Notes: generated by a model not told the origin, from the sequence alone. Shown: positions 49,869 through 58,398, counted from the first letter of the stretch. The stretch is DNA of 64,000 nt from Paenibacillus_S vulneris (GCF_039543185.1 NZ_BAABJG010000029.1:124001-188000); one strand, 5' to 3'. A program made the numbers and translations.

Positions 49869-49979
49869 GAGTGAGATGTCCACATGGCTTCATCAGATGG
49901 GGCTCATTTTGCAGCCATTGAATGGTTCGCCTGCAAGAGCGAGCAATCATTCTTAGTTAAGAAGATGTAAAGTTGCTTA

Positions 49980-50016
49980 TTGACTAAGTTTTTTGTATTT
50001 TGTATGATGTATACAT
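49980..50016 (+). promoter_or_regulatory. Promoter and overlapping operator of the GntR regulator gene
   Basis: TTGACT (49980-49985), 17 bases, TATGAT (50003-50008) form a near-consensus promoter. The perfect palindrome ATGTATACAT (50007-50016) overlaps the -10 box, which suits self-repression. The same core precedes the HpaB-type gene at 50980. Confidence 0.7.
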
Positions 50017-50060
50017 AGAACCAAATTGAATTGTCGACTTGATGAAAGGTGTAGGTTGAA

Positions 50061-50726
50061 ATGGCTCCATCCAAGTTTAATTTGAAACCGATTGATAAAC
50101 CAACAACCACAAAAGAGAGAGCGTACAACGAAATCAAACATGTCATTTTAAGCGGTTACATCACATCGGAGGAAATATTTACGGAGGTTAAGCTGGCTGA
50201 GCTGCTGAATACGTCCCGCACTCCGGTGAGAGAAGCTTTGGCCGATCTGATCAAAGAGGGGCTTATCGTATCCATTCCGCGCAAGGGCATGGCTGTTCGC
50301 AAGGTCACGGAAAACGAAATGGAGCAGATCTTTTTGCTTCGCGCCTCGATTGAGACCAAGGTCATCCAGAAGCTGGCCGAGACGATCACACCAGAGCAGC
50401 TGGAGGAATTAAAGGCCATTTGCAAAGAGCAGGAAGAAGCTATGTCGAACAATGATGACATCGCTTTCATAAAGCTGGATCAGACGTTTCATATTACGCT
50501 CACCCGGTTTGTGGAATATGAGCTGATTGAACAAATGCTGCTGAATTTGCATAATCTTTCCCAACTGATCGGGCTTCGAGCCATTAAGAAGATCAACCGG
50601 ATGAAAGAGGTGCTCGAAGAGCATCTGGACATTATCTCGGCGATTGAAAGAAAGGATGCGGAGCAATCGGCGGAAATGATGGCAAGGCATCTGAATAAAA
50701 CGAAGGAGTCCGTCATTTTAAAATAA
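50061..50726 (+). CDS. GntR-family regulator with FCD domain
   Basis: A 221-residue FadR-subfamily repressor: winged helix (about 15-80, with EVKLAELLNTSRTPVREALADLIKEGLIVSIPRKGMAVRKV) and an all-helical FCD domain (FLLRASIETKVIQKLAE, LDQTFHITLTRF, EEHLDIISAIERKD). The promoter region and that of the following catabolic operon both contain the core TGTATACA, typical of FCD regulators, so it most likely represses both itself and that operon until the substrate or an intermediate appears. Start is ATG 50061 after AAAGGTGTAGG. Confidence 0.92.
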   Translation: MAPSKFNLKPIDKPTTTKERAYNEIKHVILSGYITSEEIFTEVKLAELLNTSRTPVREALADLIKEGLIVSIPRKGMAVRKVTENEMEQIFLLRASIETKVIQKLAETITPEQLEELKAICKEQEEAMSNNDDIAFIKLDQTFHITLTRFVEYELIEQMLLNLHNLSQLIGLRAIKKINRMKEVLEEHLDIISAIERKDAEQSAEMMARHLNKTKESVILK

Positions 50727-50752
50727 CCATGCCGGTTTCCGTAATTGGGAAG

Positions 50753-50772
50753 ACCTCAAATGAGGTTTTTTT
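50753..50772 (+). terminator. Terminator of the GntR gene
   Basis: ACCTCA-AA-TGAGGT short stem followed by seven T residues. Confidence 0.7.
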
Positions 50773-50782
50773 CAAGACGAAA

Positions 50783-50796
50783 AGCAAACGCTTACA
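50783..50796 (-). promoter_or_regulatory. CcpA cre box upstream of the HpaB-TRAP operon
   Basis: Read on the minus strand, TGTAAGCGTTTGCT matches every position of the cre consensus TGWAARCGYTWNCW. It lies 246 bases before the monooxygenase start and would place the operon under carbon catabolite control. Confidence 0.65.
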
Positions 50797-50979
50797 ACAA
50801 CGCTGCAAAATCAGACCAAAAGCAGAAACCCTTAGTTTATGTAAGATTTTATAACATCATTCGACAATTTTCAACTAAACTATTGACTCCGATGGCAAAA
50901 AGACGTAATATCAAGTCAGTTAATCTAACATGTAAGAAGAAAAGCCGACGCAGAGAATCACCTTTTTTTTGAGAGTTTA

Positions 50980-50989
50980 ATGTATACAC
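50980..50989. promoter_or_regulatory. GntR operator in front of the HpaB-TRAP operon
   Basis: ATGTATACAC shares nine of ten bases with the palindrome in the regulator's own promoter. It lies six bases after TTGAGA (50969-50974), a possible -35 box, so a bound repressor would cover the promoter. Confidence 0.6.
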
Positions 50990-51041
50990 AACACATAATA
51001 CGTAATACAAAACCAAATGAAACATGGAAGGATGATCAGCG

Positions 51042-52496
51042 ATGGTACGTAACGGCAAACAGTATGTAGAGTCTTTGAAGGATAACCGCTGCATTTATAT
51101 TAACGGAGAAAAAGTGAATGATGTCACGACGCATCCGGCTTTCGCGGGGATTACCGGTTCGTTCGCCAAGCTGTACGATCTGGCCGCAGATCCGAAGAAC
51201 GATATGACCTATACGACCGAAGACGGAACAGTCGCCAATAAGGTGTTTATGATTCCGCGCAGCCGGGAGGATCTGGCCGTTCGCCGTCGTGCTATCACGC
51301 AATGGGCGGAAGCAACCTGCGGCTTTGCAGGACGCAGCCCGGATCACGTGGCAGGGTTTTTGGCCGGCTTTGCCAGCTACCCCGAGGTGTTCGGCGAGTA
51401 TAAGCAAAACGTACTGGACTTTTACAAATATGCCCGTGATGAAGACTTGTTTGTTACGTATGTCATCATTCCTCCCCAAGTGGACCGCAGCAAGGCGGCT
51501 CATGAGCAGGAGGAGAAGTACTTGCCGGTAGGTGTTCTGGAAGAGCGTGAGGACGGAATCGTCGTACGCGGCTCCCAAATGCTCGGGACCAGCTCGGCGG
51601 TCTCCAACTACCTATTCGTCAGCTGCATCACGCCGCTCAGACCGGGCGATGAAGACTACGCGATCTCCTTCGTCGTACCTATGAATGCACCGGGCCTGAA
51701 GCTGTACCCTCGTCCAAGCTACGCTATGGGCAAGGAAAGCGTCTATGACTATCCGTTATCCACCCAATTCGACGAAAGCGACTCTTTGATGGTGTTCGAC
51801 GATGTGTTCATTCCTTGGAAGCATGTCTTCGTATACAAGAACATTGAAGCGACAAGAGATCAATTCCACAAAACACCGGCTCACGTGCTGGGGAACAACC
51901 AGGCGCAAATCCGGTTGTGTACTAAGGTGAAGTTCCTGATCGGCATTGCCCGCAAAATTACCCAAATGGGCGGAACGGACAAATTCCCGCAGGTGCAAGA
52001 ACGTTTGGGCGAGCTGGCTTCTTTGGCGGCCACAGTGGAAGGGATGCTGCTGGCCAGCGAATATGAATGTATCATCGACGTCAATGGAGCGGCTCGTCCG
52101 CACCACCGCTACTTGTACGGCATTGTAGGGATGCAGGACAAAATCTACGCGAATGTCATCAGCATCCTCCGGGAGCTAGTAGGCGGGGGCGTACTGCAAA
52201 TGCCATCCTCATATCACGAGATGGTCAATCCTGAGACGAGAGACGATATTCGTCAATACATCCGTGCCACCGGCGTCGACTCCGAAGCAAGAATTCAATT
52301 GTACCGGTTGGCCTGGGACGTGATCGGCTCTGAGTTCGCCGGGCGTCATCAGCAGTATGAGATGTTCTATAACGGAGCGCCTTTCGTCGTAAGAGGCCAC
52401 GCATTCCGCAATTACGGCTATCAGGAGCCGTTAGCTTTGGTCGATCAATTCCTGAGCAGCTATTCCTTGCCGAAGACGGTGACGCAAGAGGTATAA
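51042..52496 (+). CDS. 4-hydroxyphenylacetate 3-monooxygenase (HpaB)-family FADH2-dependent oxygenase
   Basis: A 484-residue flavin-dependent monooxygenase component of the HpaB/acyl-CoA dehydrogenase fold. Visible family parts: GKQYVESLKDNRCIYINGEKV at the start, ATCGFAGRSPDHVAGFLAGF, the flavin-site loop GSQMLGTSSAVSNYLFV, and RYLYGIVGMQDKIYANVISILRELVGGG. Relatives hydroxylate phenols or heterocycles such as pyrrole-2-carboxylate, using reduced flavin from a separate reductase, for which the next gene is a candidate. First gene of an eight-gene operon. Start is ATG 51042 after GGAAGGATG. The true substrate is unknown. Confidence 0.88.
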   Translation: MVRNGKQYVESLKDNRCIYINGEKVNDVTTHPAFAGITGSFAKLYDLAADPKNDMTYTTEDGTVANKVFMIPRSREDLAVRRRAITQWAEATCGFAGRSPDHVAGFLAGFASYPEVFGEYKQNVLDFYKYARDEDLFVTYVIIPPQVDRSKAAHEQEEKYLPVGVLEEREDGIVVRGSQMLGTSSAVSNYLFVSCITPLRPGDEDYAISFVVPMNAPGLKLYPRPSYAMGKESVYDYPLSTQFDESDSLMVFDDVFIPWKHVFVYKNIEATRDQFHKTPAHVLGNNQAQIRLCTKVKFLIGIARKITQMGGTDKFPQVQERLGELASLAATVEGMLLASEYECIIDVNGAARPHHRYLYGIVGMQDKIYANVISILRELVGGGVLQMPSSYHEMVNPETRDDIRQYIRATGVDSEARIQLYRLAWDVIGSEFAGRHQQYEMFYNGAPFVVRGHAFRNYGYQEPLALVDQFLSSYSLPKTVTQEV

Positions 52497-52583
52497 AGCC
52501 GGCTTGAATCATACCGGCGAGTTATAAGTAAGGCGGGAGCCATATTTCGATATTCGTTATTCCCAAAGGGAGGAACTCATACC

Positions 52584-53036
52584 ATGTCCAAAGTCATAAC
52601 AGAGCTTTCAGCGGAAATGATAGAGCAATTACAGGGTCAAACGATCGTTCTTCTGAACGTCGTGAACAAAGAAACCGGAGATATATATTCCACCGCTCTA
52701 TCCTGGGTCTATGCAATCGATTCTGGAACGATCCGCTTCGCCATCGATGCGAAATCGGATTTTGTACGCATCGTCCAGGAGGATCCGAGAGTACTGCTGA
52801 ACTTTGTCAGCAAGGAGACGGTTTACTCCGTGAAGGGTGCGGCTTCCGTGAAAGTGGCCCGCACGGAGGAGCTGACGCTTAAGATGGCGCTTATCGAGGT
52901 TCAGGTTCAAGAAATTCGCGACATCATCTTCTACGGTGGCAAAATCGTCGCTCAGCCGGCTTTTGTCAAAACCTACAATGCAGATTTGATCAAAAAGCTG
53001 GATGACGAGATGAAGCAGGCTCTGACAAGCCTTTGA
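52584..53036 (+). CDS. Pyridoxamine 5'-phosphate oxidase-like flavin-binding protein
   Basis: A 150-residue split-barrel protein of the PNPOx-like group (IVLLNVVNKETGDIYSTALSWVYAIDSGTIRFAIDAKSDFVRIVQEDPRVLLNFV is the typical FMN-binding strand order). HpaC-type flavin reductases have a related fold, so I infer that it may deliver reduced flavin to the upstream monooxygenase; the NADH site is not obvious. Start is ATG 52584 after AAAGGGAGGAAC. Confidence 0.75.
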   Translation: MSKVITELSAEMIEQLQGQTIVLLNVVNKETGDIYSTALSWVYAIDSGTIRFAIDAKSDFVRIVQEDPRVLLNFVSKETVYSVKGAASVKVARTEELTLKMALIEVQVQEIRDIIFYGGKIVAQPAFVKTYNADLIKKLDDEMKQALTSL

Positions 53037-53079
53037 GTCTACCAGAATCCAGTCATTCAGAAGGAGGGGTTTCCGACCT

Positions 53080-53853
53080 ATGAAGGTTGCATCGATACAG
53101 CTAGAAATAAAAGCGCATGAAAGCAAGGCACAGCGGGTGGAGAGAGCGTCGGTCATGGTCGATAAGGCCGCCCAGGATGCGGATTTGATTCTGCTTCCGG
53201 AAATTTGGGCGACGGGCTACTTTTCCTTCGATAAATATGTGGAAGAAGCGGAGACGATTGACGGCCCATTGGTCCGGTTATTCTCCGAGAAAGCCCGGCG
53301 GCACGGCGTGTACTTGTTCGCGGGCAGCTTCGTGGAGCTGAAGGACGGCAAGTATTACAATACGAGCATTTTATTCGACCGCCAGGGCAAGCTGATAGGC
53401 ACCTACGCCAAAACCCATCTGTTCCGTTACGGCTCCCAGGAAGGCGAGCTGCTTACGGCGGGGGACGGGGCCAAGGTGTTCGATACCGAATTCGGCAAGG
53501 TCGGATTGACGACCTGCTACGATCTAAGGTTCCCGGAGCTGTACCGGCAGCAGGTTGATCTCGGAGCAGAGCTGCTGCTTGTCACGTCGGCTTGGCCGCA
53601 TCAGCGGCTGGAGCATTGGAAGCTGTTTAACGCGGCCCGTGCTTTGGAGAATCAATGCTTCCTTATTTCATGCAACTGTGTGGGCACTACTCGCAATGTA
53701 TTGTTAGGAGGTCACAGCTCTATTGTCGATCCATGGGGAGTTACGGTTGCATCCGGAGGCGAGCATGAGACGATTGTCAAAGCGGAAATCGATCCGTCCG
53801 AGGTTCAACGGATTCGGGATGTATTTCCCAGCTTGAAGCATCGCGTACTATAG
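53080..53853 (+). CDS. Carbon-nitrogen hydrolase (nitrilase superfamily, omega-amidase-like)
   Basis: A 257-residue amidase with the complete catalytic triad: E41 in LLPEIW, K111 in YAKTHLF and C146 in TTCYDLRFPE. The pattern CYDLRFPELYR and length fit the omega-amidase/YafV/Nit2 branch, which releases ammonia from dicarboxylic acid monoamides or ureido compounds. In this operon it probably hydrolyses an amide or carbamoyl intermediate formed after ring oxidation. Start is ATG 53080 after GAAGGAGGGG. Confidence 0.9.
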   Translation: MKVASIQLEIKAHESKAQRVERASVMVDKAAQDADLILLPEIWATGYFSFDKYVEEAETIDGPLVRLFSEKARRHGVYLFAGSFVELKDGKYYNTSILFDRQGKLIGTYAKTHLFRYGSQEGELLTAGDGAKVFDTEFGKVGLTTCYDLRFPELYRQQVDLGAELLLVTSAWPHQRLEHWKLFNAARALENQCFLISCNCVGTTRNVLLGGHSSIVDPWGVTVASGGEHETIVKAEIDPSEVQRIRDVFPSLKHRVL

Positions 53854-53881
53854 ACACCATACGGAAAGGACGTAATCGACT

Positions 53882-54553
53882 ATGGAATTTATATGCAATG
53901 GAGAGACTATCCAATGGGTGCCCGAGCGGCTTGTCATCGCCGGATATACGGGAAAGGACCAGGATGCCGTCAAGAAACATATCGATGAACTGAAAGAATT
54001 GGGAGTGCCTGCCCCTCCGCAGGTCCCTATGCTGTATGATCTTTCCCCAGAGCTCCTGCAAACGGCCGAAGAGATTACGGTGGTAGGGAACGACGGCAGC
54101 GGCGAGGCGGAGGTTGTACTGCTGGATGTAGGAGGACGCTGGTATGTAGGACTCGGCAGCGACCATACGGATAGGGTGCTTGAAGCGATCTCGATACAGA
54201 AATCGAAGCAGGTATGTGCGAAGCCGATGACCCGGGAAGTATGGACGCTGGAATCCATTCTCCATCGCTGGGATGACATCGAGATGAACAGCTGGGTGCT
54301 GGTCGATGGGGAAGAGAAGCTGTATCAGTCCGGCAAGCTGGGTGAGTTCATGCATCCGAACGATCTGATGCGCCTGGTGAAGGATCGGGGTTACGCTGGC
54401 TCCAATATGGCGCTGTACTGCGGAACGCTGCCGCTTCACGGTGGCTTTGTCTTTGGAGGACCCTTCCGGGCGGAGCTCGTGGATAGACAGGAAGGACGCA
54501 GGCTGGAGCTTCGATATAGCACTCATATTTTGAAAAATGCCGAGGAGGAATAA
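53882..54553 (+). CDS. DUF2848-family protein (fumarylacetoacetase-like)
   Basis: A 223-residue protein of the DUF2848 family. The conserved block GSDHTDRVLEAISIQKSKQVCAKP near residue 92 and the late GTLPLHGGFVFGGPFRAEL segment are diagnostic. The fold is related to fumarylacetoacetate hydrolase, which cuts carbon-carbon bonds of acylpyruvates with a metal, but no reaction is established for this family. Start is ATG 53882 after GGAAAGGACG. Its place between a hydrolase and a cupin suggests a step in ring-fission product breakdown. Confidence 0.85.
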   Translation: MEFICNGETIQWVPERLVIAGYTGKDQDAVKKHIDELKELGVPAPPQVPMLYDLSPELLQTAEEITVVGNDGSGEAEVVLLDVGGRWYVGLGSDHTDRVLEAISIQKSKQVCAKPMTREVWTLESILHRWDDIEMNSWVLVDGEEKLYQSGKLGEFMHPNDLMRLVKDRGYAGSNMALYCGTLPLHGGFVFGGPFRAELVDRQEGRRLELRYSTHILKNAEEE

Positions 54554-54557
54554 CACA

Positions 54558-54902
54558 ATGGCTAAACCGGAATTGGAATTTACAGACTACCGTCAATTTG
54601 AAGAGGTACCGTTCAGCAAAGTAGAGGGCTTGACTGAAAGAGTCATCGCCAAAGACCCGGAATCGGGGGTAGCTACCCGCATTCTGATCTTCGCTCCCGG
54701 AGTGGACACGACGCCTAATGGAGTACAGATCCACGACTTCTGGGAAGAGCTGTACATTATTGAAGGCTCGCTGATCGATTTGACGCTGAATCAGGAATTT
54801 ACGGCGGGGATGGTTGCTTGCCGCCCTCCGGGCATGAAGCATGGCCCATGGGTTTCTCCGACCGGCTGTAAAACGTTTGAAGTTCGTTACTATTCCAAAT
54901 AA
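54558..54902 (+). CDS. Single-domain cupin
   Basis: A 114-residue cupin (VATRILIFAPGVDTTPNGVQIHDFWEELYIIEGSLIDL, PPGMKHGPWVSPTGC), similar to ChrR-like or dioxygenase-like cupins. The first motif has H, E, E (IHDFWEELYI) and the second a histidine in MKHGPW, enough to bind a metal. It starts at ATG 54558 just after AGGAGGAATAAC and five bases after the DUF2848 stop. It could be an isomerase, oxygenase or sensor within the pathway. Confidence 0.82.
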   Translation: MAKPELEFTDYRQFEEVPFSKVEGLTERVIAKDPESGVATRILIFAPGVDTTPNGVQIHDFWEELYIIEGSLIDLTLNQEFTAGMVACRPPGMKHGPWVSPTGCKTFEVRYYSK

Positions 54903-54946
54903 TCCAAAAAGGCGAAATAAAGACTGAACTTTAAGGGGTGGAGTTT

Positions 54947-55996
54947 ATGAAGCATTTGAAAAAAGGTATGGGTTTGCTGTTGTCGTCGTTATTTATGGTA
55001 TCCGCATTGGCAGGCTGTGGTAACGCCAATGGAGGCGCGGACGGGAAGACTGCTGGAGGAACGGCATCAGGAGATAAGAAAATCGTCTTAAAAATGGCCA
55101 ACATTACAAAGGCGGACAGCCAGCTGAGCTTAACGCTCAAAAATATCGGCGAAGAGCTGAAGGCCAAAACCAACGGCCGTATTTCGCCCCAATATTTCCC
55201 CGGCGGCGAGCTTGGCAATGAAACGGATATGATGCAGCAGCTCAATACCGGCAGCATTCAAATGGCCGTCATTACGACGGCGCAGCTAAGTAACTCCTCC
55301 CCTGCGTTCGGTGCCTGGCTCATGCCGTATTTGGTCGATACGCACGAACAAGCCTATAAGCTGTGGACCAGCGATGAGTCGATGAAGCTGTTCGATACGC
55401 TGAAGAATGAAAATGTCGTTGGTTTGGGCTATGCTTCCTCCGGTTTCCGTTACATTCTTGGAACGAAGCCGGTGCAAAGCGTGAAGGATTTGGAGGGCTA
55501 CAAGCTGCGTACCACGCCGAGCCCGACGATTCTCGACTATTGGAACGGCCTGAAGGCAGGTCCAACGCCAATGCCTCTGACCGATGTGTATACGTCCCTG
55601 CAAACCGGTGTCATCAAAGGGGTGGACATTGATTCCGAGTCGTTGGCGTCGGAGAAATTGACGGAAATCGCCAAATATTTGAACGCTGACAAGCACATGT
55701 ACTGGGCCGGAGGTATTCTGATCAATAAAGATTTGTGGAACAGCCTGTCTCCGGAAGACCAGAAGCTGATTAAAGACACGGTACTCGAGAAAACGAAGCA
55801 AAACAGTGTAGATATTCAGAAGAATGAAGACAAACTGTTAAGCGAAGCGAAAACGAAAATGGGCTTGACGCTGAACGAGGTTAAGCGCGAGGAGTATGAT
55901 CCGGTCGTCAAATCGGTTAGAGAAACGTGGAGCAAGAAATCGCCTGAAATTGCAAAATTCCTGGAAAAGGCAGACAAAATCAAACAAGAGAAGTAG
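54947..55996 (+). CDS. TRAP transporter substrate-binding lipoprotein (DctP type)
   Basis: A 349-residue binding protein of a tripartite ATP-independent transporter. A lipoprotein signal ends in LAGC, so it is membrane-tethered. The mature chain has the family pattern: ISPQYFPGGELGNETDMMQQLNTGSIQMAV, then SSGFRYILGTKPVQSVKDLEGYKLRT (with the arginine that grips the ligand carboxylate) and LQTGVIKGVDIDSESL. It should bind a carboxylate. Start is ATG 54947 after AAGGGGTGGAG; the frame opens at GTG 54938 inside the ribosome site. Confidence 0.93.
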   Translation: MKHLKKGMGLLLSSLFMVSALAGCGNANGGADGKTAGGTASGDKKIVLKMANITKADSQLSLTLKNIGEELKAKTNGRISPQYFPGGELGNETDMMQQLNTGSIQMAVITTAQLSNSSPAFGAWLMPYLVDTHEQAYKLWTSDESMKLFDTLKNENVVGLGYASSGFRYILGTKPVQSVKDLEGYKLRTTPSPTILDYWNGLKAGPTPMPLTDVYTSLQTGVIKGVDIDSESLASEKLTEIAKYLNADKHMYWAGGILINKDLWNSLSPEDQKLIKDTVLEKTKQNSVDIQKNEDKLLSEAKTKMGLTLNEVKREEYDPVVKSVRETWSKKSPEIAKFLEKADKIKQEK

Positions 55997-56005
55997 GTGC
56001 TTGGC

Positions 56006-56536
56006 ATGAGCGACAGACCTTCAGGAAGCAGCCCCCTCTCGTTAATCACCCTCGCGCTGGATAAGTTCTTGGTATGGGTTAGTATTGCGGTTGGAGCTGT
56101 ATTGGCCATCAATATGATCGTAGCTGTGTTTTTCCGATATGTGCTGAGTTCGCCCATTTTTTGGGCGGACGAACTTTCCTTGTATTTATTTTGCTGGGCT
56201 ACTTTTCTGGGAGCCTCTCTTGCCGTCAAGCGGTCGGATATGGCTGCGGTCACGTTCCTGCTCAACCGTCTTCCCGAACGGGGGCGAATTCTTGGATCGC
56301 TGGTTATCCAGCTCAGCATTCTATTCTTTGCCGTCGTGATGGGATATTACTCCACGGTTTGGATTATGAGCCCCAGTGTGATGAACCTGCTATCACCGGC
56401 ATTGTCTATGAAAATGTGGAAGCTGTACCTCATCGTACCGATCTCTATGCTCTGCATGGCAATATTTACGGTCGAGCATATGGTTCACCTGCTTCAAGCC
56501 TTCTTTAGTGGTAAAAAGGGAGGTGCTGCACAATGA
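56006..56536 (+). CDS. TRAP transporter small permease (DctQ type)
   Basis: A 176-residue membrane protein with four helices and the DctQ hallmark FFRYVLSSPIFWADELSLYLFCWATFLGASLAVKR. It pairs with the large subunit encoded next; the two genes overlap in ATGA. Start is ATG 56006; a GTG at 55997 is less likely because AGGTG lies across it. Confidence 0.92.
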   Translation: MSDRPSGSSPLSLITLALDKFLVWVSIAVGAVLAINMIVAVFFRYVLSSPIFWADELSLYLFCWATFLGASLAVKRSDMAAVTFLLNRLPERGRILGSLVIQLSILFFAVVMGYYSTVWIMSPSVMNLLSPALSMKMWKLYLIVPISMLCMAIFTVEHMVHLLQAFFSGKKGGAAQ

Positions 56537-57810
56537 GCTCCGCGGCAGGCTTTGTCATTTTGCTCTTCATCGGCGTACCCGTAGCCTTCGTGCTTGGGAT
56601 CACGACCCTGATTTACGTTTTTTCCACCGGTAATATCGCTTCGCTGCAGTCCTTGCCCTCGAAGCTGTTCAACGGCCTGCAAAATTTCGGCTTTGTGGCG
56701 ATTCCGATGTTCGTCCTGCTAGGTGAAATCATGAACCGCGGGGGCATTACGAACCGCTTGATTCACTTTGCCACCGTAATCTTCGGCCATCTTCGCGGAG
56801 GGCTTGCCTACGTTAACGTCGTAGCCAATATGTTCCTGGCAGCTATCGTCGGCTCCTCCAATGTGCAAACCGCCATTATGAGTAAAGTGATCGTTCCGGA
56901 GATGGAGAAGCAGGGCTACAACAAGGAATTCAGTACGGCGCTTACCGCAAGTGCCTCCATTATGGGGCCGTTGATTCCTCCAAGCATGCCGTTCATTATA
57001 TACGGGGTAACTTCAGGCGTATCCATCGGGAGCCTGTTCTTCGCCGGGATTATTCCCGGCATCCTGTTCGCCCTTGGCTTTGGCATCATTATTTATGTCA
57101 CCTTCAGAAAAACAGGCAGCAGCAAGCTGGAGAGAAGCTCGGCCAAAGAAATCGTACAGAGCTTGTTCGGTGTAGTTCCGGCGCTTCTCATTCCCGTTCT
57201 GATCATGGTCGGGATTACGACAGGGATTTTTACGGCTACAGAGTCTGCGGCGGTGGCAGTCTTCGTCGCCATCCTGGTCGGTGCATTTCTGTATAAGGAA
57301 TTGAAGCTTAAGGATATTCCGGGAATTCTCGTCCGTACGATTATTACGACGTCGTCCGTATCGTTCTTGCTTGCGACAACGAATATTTTCGGATGGGTCC
57401 TGCATCTTCAAGGCATTCCGCATATGATTGCGGAGGTGTTCCTGAATCTTGCCGGTAATACGTTCATGTTTCTTATTCTGCTTAACATTCTGCTCATTGT
57501 TATCGGCACGTTCCTCGAAGGAGTGGCAGGCATCATCTTCCTGACGCCGATTCTGCTTCCGATTGCAGCGCAATTCGGGGTCGATCCGATCCACTTGGGA
57601 GCCATTATCGTCATCAACCTGACCATCGGCTTGATGCATCCGCCTTTCGGTACCGTATTGTTTATCGCATCGGCAACGACCGGGGTTAGCGTAGAAAGGC
57701 TTACGATCCGGCTGATTCCATTCCTGATCGTCATGTTCGCTATTTTGCTGCTCATTACTTATGTTCCGTGGACGACTACGTTCATTCCAAGCGTGTTTGC
57801 CCCTAAGTAA
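56533..57810 (+). CDS. TRAP transporter large permease (DctM type)
   Basis: A 425-residue sodium-coupled carrier subunit with about twelve hydrophobic segments. Typical stretches: VAIPMFVLLGEIMNRGGI, FLAAIVGSSNVQTAIMSKVIVPEM (with the helical-hairpin substrate site), GPLIPPSMPFIIYGV and IGLMHPPFGTVLFIASATTGV. Together with the two preceding gene products it completes the uptake system of the catabolic operon. It is the last gene; no clear terminator follows. Confidence 0.94.
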   Translation: MSSAAGFVILLFIGVPVAFVLGITTLIYVFSTGNIASLQSLPSKLFNGLQNFGFVAIPMFVLLGEIMNRGGITNRLIHFATVIFGHLRGGLAYVNVVANMFLAAIVGSSNVQTAIMSKVIVPEMEKQGYNKEFSTALTASASIMGPLIPPSMPFIIYGVTSGVSIGSLFFAGIIPGILFALGFGIIIYVTFRKTGSSKLERSSAKEIVQSLFGVVPALLIPVLIMVGITTGIFTATESAAVAVFVAILVGAFLYKELKLKDIPGILVRTIITTSSVSFLLATTNIFGWVLHLQGIPHMIAEVFLNLAGNTFMFLILLNILLIVIGTFLEGVAGIIFLTPILLPIAAQFGVDPIHLGAIIVINLTIGLMHPPFGTVLFIASATTGVSVERLTIRLIPFLIVMFAILLLITYVPWTTTFIPSVFAPK

Positions 57811-57959
57811 AAAGGATGTTGCTCTGTATGAAGAGAGGCTTAAGCGGTAAAGGCATCCGCAAGTCTGATGAGCAAGTCTATCATTCACTTATGTAACAAG
57901 AGGCGAGAGAGCGGGTGATTTCCCTGCCTTCCCGTCTCGATCGTCTCCCTGGCGGATGA

Positions 57960-58124
57960 TTAGCCGCCTGTACGAACACGGATAACGCCCAGCTCGTTAG
58001 CGTTGATAGCGAATGCATTGCCTCCCTGATTCACACTAGCGTTAGCCGATTGTTCGGCTTTGAACTTGACTCTGCTTTTATCGACTTGAACGTTATTGAT
58101 GTTTTTTTGCTTTTTTCTGCCCAT
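57960..58124 (-). CDS. Small 54-residue protein of unknown function
   Basis: A short frame with an excellent ribosome site (GGGGAGGTGGCTGCG before ATG 58124). The product begins with a lysine-rich MGRKKQKNINN, continues with VQVDKSRVKFKAEQSANASV and ends in GGNAFAINANELGVIRVRTGG. The asparagine/alanine-rich, beta-prone composition recalls small spore or coat-associated proteins of Bacillales, but I recognise no family. It is convergent with the TRAP operon and may share its 3' region. Confidence 0.65.
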   Translation of the reverse strand: MGRKKQKNINNVQVDKSRVKFKAEQSANASVNQGGNAFAINANELGVIRVRTGG

Positions 58125-58308
58125 CGCAGCCACCTCCCCTGTTTACCTTTGCTATGAATCTAGCAGGGGAGTCGGCGAATGCAGACGGAGGGAAAGTCTA
58201 TTTTTGTTTCCGATCTGCTTTTTTCAGTCTGATTATGAAAGGGGAAGCTTTACTTTCATGAAGAAAGCAGGTAAGATCGAATTATATCTTCATATGCGGA
58301 ATTTTAGG

Positions 58309-58337
58309 AGGAGCCTGTCACCCAAGGGCTCTTTTTG
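58309..58337 (+). terminator. Terminator-like hairpin in the leader of the permease gene
   Basis: GAGCC and GGCTC pair around an 11-base loop, followed by five T residues, 62 bases before the next start codon. It may be an attenuator or the end of a short leader transcript. The remainder of 58125-58398 contains no supported gene. Confidence 0.45.
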
Positions 58338-58398
58338 TATTTTTTTATCCATTCACGCAAATTTTGGCGAAAATAATGCAAAATAAAGAGGAGGAAGT

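Noticed and set aside
50745..50972. 75-residue frame between the GntR gene and the HpaB operon
   Set aside because: It overlaps the terminator, cre box and operator, is rich in basic residues from A-rich DNA, and has no ribosome site.
57811..57959. Terminator of the TRAP operon
   Set aside because: GAGAGCGGG and CCCGTCTC can pair, but there is no T tract and the pairing is interrupted.
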